DNA of 44,298 nucleotides from Clarireedia homoeocarpa. Lineage: Eukaryota > Ascomycota > Leotiomycetes > Helotiales > Rutstroemiaceae. A program made the position numbers and the translations under genes. Shown one piece after another: positions 40,059 through 44,298 of the stretch. How positions within the stretch are numbered: the stretch's first letter is position 1; each line of letters opens with the position of its first letter. The stretch covers positions 23,037 through 67,334 of the forward strand of contig LNKV01000093.1 in the NCBI GenBank assembly GCA_001465935.1. The letters run 5' to 3'. The notes below the pieces were generated by a model. The model searched no databases and was not told where the DNA came from. It worked only from the letters and a program-made list of their open reading frames with translations.

Positions 40059-40220
40059 TGTGACGATTCGTACCTGAATCGTGCACCATGCTAAGGGTTC
40101 GGCTAGTACTATGCCCTAAGGGTAGTATAGCTATATAAATGTATTCTCTCTTCAGTAGTAGTTAGTTCTGTAGCTTAATATTCTAAGGTCAGGTTGATTC
40201 TTTCTGAGACGGTTGTCACA
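40059..40220 (+). mobile_element. Short solo LTR with 5 bp TSD ACACG
   Basis: The 162 bp unit runs from TGTGACGATTCG to GACGGTTGTCACA, with a TATATAAATG box inside. The TSD ACACG is at 40054-40058 and 40221-40225. The empty site is seen intact in the inverted arm at about 40613 (GCACGTGTAGAAG), proving insertion into a pre-existing repeat. Confidence 0.92.
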
Positions 40221-40305
40221 ACACGTGCTATTGGGATGCATGTACTCTCACTTCGATAATTTTACAATATATTAAAAGAAATTTATATTCTCAACAAGTT
40301 TTTTA

Positions 40306-40507
40306 CTTTAGTTACTGCCCGAATAGATTCAAACATTGGGTCCTATATCATTTATATTGTTTAATACTATTTGGGTAGAAGATACTTGAAAACAAGACTG
40401 ATCTGGAGTATAAATGCTATATATTTGCCCACAATGCTACTATATTAAGCAAAGTGCTAGAATGTTCCTGGACCCAGTGTTTGGATTTATTTGGCCTATA
40501 ACTAGAG
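40306..40507. mobile_element. MITE family 2, copy B (202 bp, TA TSD)
   Basis: Ends CTTTAGTTACTGCCCGAATA / GGCCTATAACTAGAG lie between TA pairs (40304-40305, 40508-40509). Its interior matches 32308-32509 closely and its length is identical. Confidence 0.88.
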
Positions 40508-40730
40508 TAAGATTAATTTTAGTATTTTATCCAAAAAAATTCCAACTTGAAAAATATCTTTTGTATGATAATATTGTAAGTAGATGGAAGTGAGAGTACA
40601 TGCATCCCAATAGCACGTGTAGAAGGAGATCCAAGGAGCAGTCACTCAGTACTACACCAAACAGTCAAAAAGAGAGGTAAAAAGGTCGGTAATATTCTTT
40701 AATCTAAGTCGGAGCTGGTCCTTGATATTG

Positions 40731-41345
40731 GGTTTTACTAAACATCCGACGCTTTTTACTATCCATCCGACGACCCACATTTTTGCACCGAACATCGGAG
40801 GTACACAACTTTACTATGTGACATCCATACAATTTTAATGTATAACCAATGTCACGATCAATGATTTTTCAAAAATTTAAGTCTAATTAAGATAGTTGAC
40901 CACGATTCCGGGATGAAGTACGAAATCGTAATTAACCTCAAGAAGCAGCCCAGAGCTCCCACTACACCCTCTGTTTCTCTATCAGCACCTTGACTATATA
41001 CCTCTATATTATTGAAGATCTGCCTCTCAATCAATATATCTACCTCAGTATCGTTGAACTCTTCTAACTCCGCAATAGTGGCATCCTTATCGCATGGTAT
41101 AGAGATCTCTCCTGGCTCTGAAGTCTCTATATCCAAGAATACTTCAAGATCGTCTTCTAGTCTAGGACCTCCTGCTGTATCTGCGAAAGCTGTTAAATAT
41201 GCTCGTTCTCTTTCTGTGCTAGCCTTATTATTGTTCACGAAAATTGTGTAAGTATTAGATAGTAAAATTGTGTACCTCCGATGCTCGGTGCAAAAATGTG
41301 GGTCGTCGGATGGATAGTAAAAAGCGTCGGATGTTTAGTAAAACC
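40731..41345. mobile_element. Long-TIR DNA transposon (copy 2, 85 bp TIRs)
   Basis: Arms 40731-40816 and 41260-41345 are inverted repeats beginning GGTTTTACTAAACATCCGAC with two or three mismatches. The element is 615 bp. No convincing TSD of 8-10 bp is seen. It is related to the decayed copy at 300-731. It truncates the inverted arm to its left. Confidence 0.85.
40858..41238 (-). CDS. Acidic 126-residue frame inside the TIR element
   Basis: Open frame of 126 codons (MNNNKASTERERAYLTAFAD ...) filling the space between the TIRs. It is acidic (ELEEFNDTEVDILIERQI) with a hydrophobic end. No transposase motif is seen. Its position suggests a captured or leftover element gene; it may be a chance frame. 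Confidence 0.3.
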   Translation of the reverse strand: MNNNKASTERERAYLTAFADTAGGPRLEDDLEVFLDIETSEPGEISIPCDKDATIAELEEFNDTEVDILIERQIFNNIEVYSQGADRETEGVVGALGCFLRLITISYFIPESWSTILIRLKFLKNH

Positions 41346-41369
41346 GTATGTATTTTAGTAAATATAATA

Positions 41370-41525
41370 CTTGGTCGCAAGGATAAATACTTGTAGTCCC
41401 TGTTCTTGCACTAATTATTCTTCACCCAATCAGCTTGGGGCAGCAAGCTGTTCTGTACTACTTGATTGGCTAGAATTTAGATCGTGGAGCGACAGGGACT
41501 AAAAGTATTTATCCTTGCGACCAAG
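41370..41525. mobile_element. MITE family 1, copy B (156 bp, TA TSD)
   Basis: Near-perfect inverted ends CTTGGTCGCAAGGATAAATA / TATTTATCCTTGCGACCAAG with TA on each side (41368-41369, 41526-41527). Same length as copy A, related at the ends, with a different interior. Confidence 0.9.
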
Positions 41526-41708
41526 TAGACGTGCCTAGGGAACGCATCCATAGTCATATAGGGATATATTAAGCATAGAAGAGGGTTGTTGATATAAGTT
41601 ATGTAAAGTGAAGGGAGGAAAATTGTGAGATTCTGAGTTGATAATGCATATGATTGATTTATCTAAAGAGCTAATTTATAGAGAGAGGCAGAGGGTTTAT
41701 ATCCTCAA

Positions 41709-41835
41709 TAAGTGGCAAAACATAGAAAGTGCTAGAAACATGAATTACGAAGCAGTGATGCCATCGTGGAGCCTTGGGTGGAGCCATGGCATAATGCCGG
41801 TCTCCGAGCATTTCCGAATGCCCTCATTTTCACAA
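41709..41835 (+). repeat. Dispersed ~125 bp repeat, copy 2
   Basis: Matches 33491-33613 (shared GTGCTAGAAACATGAATTAC and CCATCGTGGAGCC). Confidence 0.75.
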
Positions 41836-41982
41836 AAAAGTGTTTGAATCCCGCGGCTAAGTCCATTCCACTAGTTATTCAGGTGGGAGGACGAAAAGAG
41901 CTTCATAAGTGGCGAACTTTTTTTACTAAAAGACATAACTAAAATATCTCAAACTCTAAAACATCACTTTATAGTCTGATTC

Positions 41983-42135
41983 TGTGACGACACGTCTGCG
42001 AAGAGAATCGAACGACCTTAGAATTATCAACTAAAGAGCTAACTAAAGGCTGGGAGAGGTAGGCTCTTTATATAGGCCAAGTCAGGGGGCCGATTGCGGA
42101 TCTAACCTGCGGGTACGAAGCATGCATTCGTCATA
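41983..42135 (-). mobile_element. Short solo LTR, reverse orientation, TSD GATTC
   Basis: The 153 bp unit runs from TGTGACGACACG to ATTCGTCATA on the + strand, with TTTATATAGGCC in the middle (TATA box on the minus strand). It is flanked by GATTC at 41978-41982 and 42136-42140. Same family as 40059-40220 and 31769-31915. Confidence 0.85.
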
Positions 42136-42219
42136 GATTCTAGTTGAAACTAAATAATCTAACTTCCTCACAACAAAATATTATAAATAATATTAAGTAT
42201 CTTCTCAATAAGTAATAAT

Positions 42220-42659
42220 TTAATAATATAAGCTTATTAAAATAGTCATAAACCCACTTAGAGTAATAGCACGGATGGGATATACTGAGATTCTTCCGCC
42301 ACTAGAAAATGGAACAAGAGTAGGTATTAGATTTGTTCTGTTGAGAGAAGTTGAGTTCATGGTAGTAGGTACAGGTATCGATGAAGCTGTGATAGAAGAA
42401 GCAATTGAACTACTTTGTAGCGACGTGGTGCTAAATACGTGAAGTCCGTTTGAGATACTTGAGTTGGATATGACTGAAATTAGAGTAGCATTATGATTTA
42501 ATTGCCATATATTTGCCAGAACGGTTTCATTTGACCTTTAATGGTAAGTATTTGCTTGATAAAGTTGAATTATATTACTCACCATTTATATGGTGGTACA
42601 CTTGCGTTGGTTAATGTAAAAGTCAGCCAGAAAGGCCACAAAATATAGAAACTAAACAT
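42220..42659 (-). CDS. Small secreted Ser/Thr-rich, probably GPI-anchored protein
   Basis: Found only after splicing. Exon 1 is 42659-42583, the intron 42582-42536 (47 nt, GTGAGT ... TAAAG), exon 2 42535-42220; phases match and give 130 residues. The N-terminus MFSFYILWPFWLTFTLTNA is a signal peptide. The mature part has Asn-glycosylation sites (NET, NAT, NSS, NST, NRT) and Ser/Thr runs (STTSLQSSSIASSITASS). The C-terminus ends in a hydrophobic stretch (LSGFMTILISLYY), as in GPI-anchored wall proteins. No cysteine is seen. It may be a cell-wall or host-interface protein. Function is inferred only from composition. Confidence 0.5.
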
Positions 42660-42942
42660 CTTGCAGATTTAAGAAGGAAGTAATCAGAGTGATGAATGGC
42701 ATCTGGAAATTCTTTTTTATCATTGCCGATGAGAAGTCGAAAATGCTTCGCTGAGATAAAAATAGGATATCCCATTTCAGAAAGACTATATTTAGGCGAT
42801 TTGTCTAAGAATAGAACTGTGCTAATTCTCTCTCATCAATGGCTTTCTACATAATAGCTTGGGAAGTAAAAGTGTTGATGCTTGCTTGATAGTATTTTCG
42901 ATTCTATAAATACGTCTTCAAATTTGTTAACCGACACCAAAG
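42660..42942. other. Short intergenic region with TATA box
   Basis: A divergent promoter region between the Ser/Thr-rich gene and the + strand gene at 42943. TATAAATA at about 42905 lies 38 nt before the ATG. Confidence 0.45.
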
Positions 42943-43401
42943 ATGATAAGAACTAGTCGCCGTCCGGTTGCTCAGGTGCGTTTTGTGACAACAGCATCAT
43001 ATTCACGTCTTCCTAATATAGAGGAGCATCGAACTTTCTTTCCATTTGTGGATCATGTTGAGGGATGTGGTACTTGTACTGAGGGAATGAGCAACCAGGA
43101 AACCTCAATCTGCTCCACGGGCTTCCATCTTGGAAAAAAGGTCCTTGTGCATATATACGGATCATACGGACAGATATACTCCACATACGACCGGGACGTT
43201 AATAATGAAATTGTTCGGTTAGAGTTAGATGACAAATTGAATTGTGTAAATCGACTTGCCCAAAACTTCGAAATCAAAGTCATGTATAGCATCTATCCTC
43301 ATACTTCTAGATGCAAACACGATGAGGCTGACCAGAAACAAACCTCCCCATCTATTAGGCCAAGATATTCCGAAAGAACAAGATTATACAAGAAGTTTTA
43401 G
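42943..43401 (+). CDS. Hypothetical small Cys-containing protein
   Basis: Single frame of 152 residues starting MIRTSRRPVAQVRFVTTASY. A central segment (FVDHVEGCGTCTEG ... SICSTGFHLGKKVLVHIYG) has an H-x4-C-x2-C and a third Cys, a possible metal site. This resembles a family I have seen in fungi as 'h...C..C......lC..G..la.....y', but I cannot name it. A basic C-terminal tail follows. A TATA box lies 38 nt upstream. No lesion. Confidence 0.5.
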   Translation: MIRTSRRPVAQVRFVTTASYSRLPNIEEHRTFFPFVDHVEGCGTCTEGMSNQETSICSTGFHLGKKVLVHIYGSYGQIYSTYDRDVNNEIVRLELDDKLNCVNRLAQNFEIKVMYSIYPHTSRCKHDEADQKQTSPSIRPRYSERTRLYKKF

Positions 43402-43680
43402 CCTGTTGGATTTAGTAGATAGTGATGTTAAAGAAGATTGATATTCAATCAAAAATCAAGCGTATTTCGAGATTAAGTTATGGTCTTCCGCAATGTGGCG
43501 TAAATGAGATTGCAGTATGGTTATTATTTTTTAAAGCATTGCTACCTCCTCAAGACTCTTAATTCCTTGGAGCAGTTCCTGTGCTTCAAATGAGCTAGTG
43601 ATGGCTATTTGCATGACGATATTTGAGCAGTCAATAGCCGTGGTAGTAAAATACCACGGCACAAACATGTCAGAGATGTA
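43402..43680. other. Gene-free stretch
   Basis: No supported gene here, only short frames. Confidence 0.5.
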
Positions 43681-43838
43681 CTTGATCTCAAGGATAAACA
43701 AACAATTGCACTCCTTGTTACTCTCTACTCCAAATTCTAACCAATTATATAGCGCCGACAATGTTCTCTCTGCTAATTGATTGGTCGCCAATACAAGCCA
43801 CAAGAACAGGGGTACAATTGTCTATCCTTGAGATCTAT
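43681..43838. mobile_element. MITE family 1, copy C (158 bp, TA TSD)
   Basis: Ends CTTGATCTCAAGGATAAACA / TGTCTATCCTTGAGATCTAT lie between TA pairs (43679-43680, 43839-43840). The interior (TAGCGCCGACAATGTTCTCT) matches copy A. Confidence 0.88.
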
Positions 43839-43840
43839 TA

Positions 43841-44200
43841 ACTAGTCACAGTGTATTAATTGTAAAGAAATTAGCCCAAATATGATCACTATTCTGCAGG
43901 GTATGCATTGAAAAGAGAAGAATGGTCTCTGGCTCTCAATTAAACTTCCATTTCTCGTCTCGTCAGTCTTTTTGTCAGATTAGAGGTAATAAATTCTTTG
44001 AGGTAACTAATTACCATTTTTCAGGTCGGCGAACTCACGGTTGCTGTCCGACCTTAGGTTTAGGGGGCAATGCCCGACAATCGCGAGCCACTCAAGCTTC
44101 ATAGGAAGCAGCCGAAACATCCCTTGTTCATTATTTGAAGACAAAATATTTCTGTTATCACGTGTGAAGAGAGTAACAATCATGCAAAGGATATGTAAGT
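43841..44200. other. Gene-free stretch
   Basis: No gene. The short + frame at 43922-44104 has no motif. Confidence 0.5.
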
Positions 44201-44298
44201 TAATCCAGTTGATTCATATCGAAAAGTTACCTCTTTTGTATAAATCATTTGTACCTACTGTTTTGTACTATTTAGTAGGGAACCACATGTTTTCAGTG
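44201..44298 (-). repeat. 98 bp repeat, right member of the 7.8 kb inverted pair
   Basis: The reverse complement of 36523-36620 (about 95% identical). It reaches the window edge, so its true outer end is not visible. Confidence 0.85.

Larger units (their letters stand above)
39940..40720. repeat. Inverted repeat arms of ~150 bp, nested with LTR and MITE
   Basis: The left arm (about 39950-40255, interrupted by the solo LTR) and the right arm (about 40572-40715) are reverse complements. They share GGATCTCCTTCTACACGTGC, TATTGGGATGCATGTACTCT and the region before them. A MITE family 2 copy sits in the loop. These may be two oppositely oriented LTRs or the arms of a larger foldback element; the right arm is cut by the next element at 40731. 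Confidence 0.7.

Noticed and set aside
1..44298. CRISPR arrays, riboswitches, rRNA, bacterial-type operons
   Set aside because: The window is eukaryotic nuclear DNA; no regularly spaced repeats or structured RNA genes were seen.

Overview
The window is nuclear DNA of a filamentous ascomycete (Pezizomycotina; Leotiomycetes is a guess). Evidence: genes broken by 44-100 bp introns with GT...AG ends and CTAAC/CTGAT-like branch sites, a HET-domain allorecognition gene with ankyrin repeats, an EST1-like protein, a VCX1/CAX antiporter, a secreted cupredoxin, Fot1/pogo-type transposons and many solo LTRs. It is repeat-rich and gene-poor. Roughly half of the recognisable genes are broken. All functions are read from sequence by eye; no database search was possible.

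Layout. 0-2.6 kb: a decayed long-TIR element, a WD40-like gene with a 70-codon internal duplication, and a non-LTR retroposon with a 14 bp target-site duplication (TSD). 2.6-8.3 kb: a solo LTR (TSD CTTAC), an alpha/beta hydrolase with four exons and a frame break in exon 1, and an orphan C-terminus of a Cys/Met-metabolism PLP enzyme. 8.3-11 kb: an EST1-like pseudogene on the minus strand. 11-13.2 kb: a two-base N gap, an LTR-like repeat with minisatellites, and a hypothetical gene. 13.37-16.93 kb: three TA-inserting elements packed nearly end to end (Fot1-like, 156 bp MITE, second Fot1-like). 17.4-24.3 kb: the best preserved accessory island: a hypothetical two-exon gene, a membrane protein with a C-terminal SUMO-like domain, an Ala-rich gene made of 13-residue repeats, and a C2H2 zinc-finger gene with a duplicated exon-intron-exon unit. 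25.9-31.6 kb: a hypothetical protein, a vacuolar Ca2+/H+ antiporter, and a HET-ankyrin gene with three nonsense codons. 31.7-34 kb: LTR, MITE and transposase remnants. 34-36.3 kb: two divergent coiled-coil genes and an F-box-like gene. 36.5-44.3 kb: a segment bracketed by 98 bp inverted repeats, holding a ferritin-like pseudogene, a cupredoxin gene with one nonsense codon, nested transposons, a short secreted Ser/Thr-rich protein found only by splicing, and a small Cys-containing protein.

How the parts relate. There is no operon logic. The strongest gene-level novelty is the predicted membrane-anchored SUMO-like protein (19092-20065), whose three exons join with matching phases. The second theme is gene decay: several invariant tryptophan codons have become TAG or TGA. 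The third is the repeat biology: two MITE families of near-constant length, a short LTR family with intact TSDs, and pogo-type elements lacking catalytic residues.
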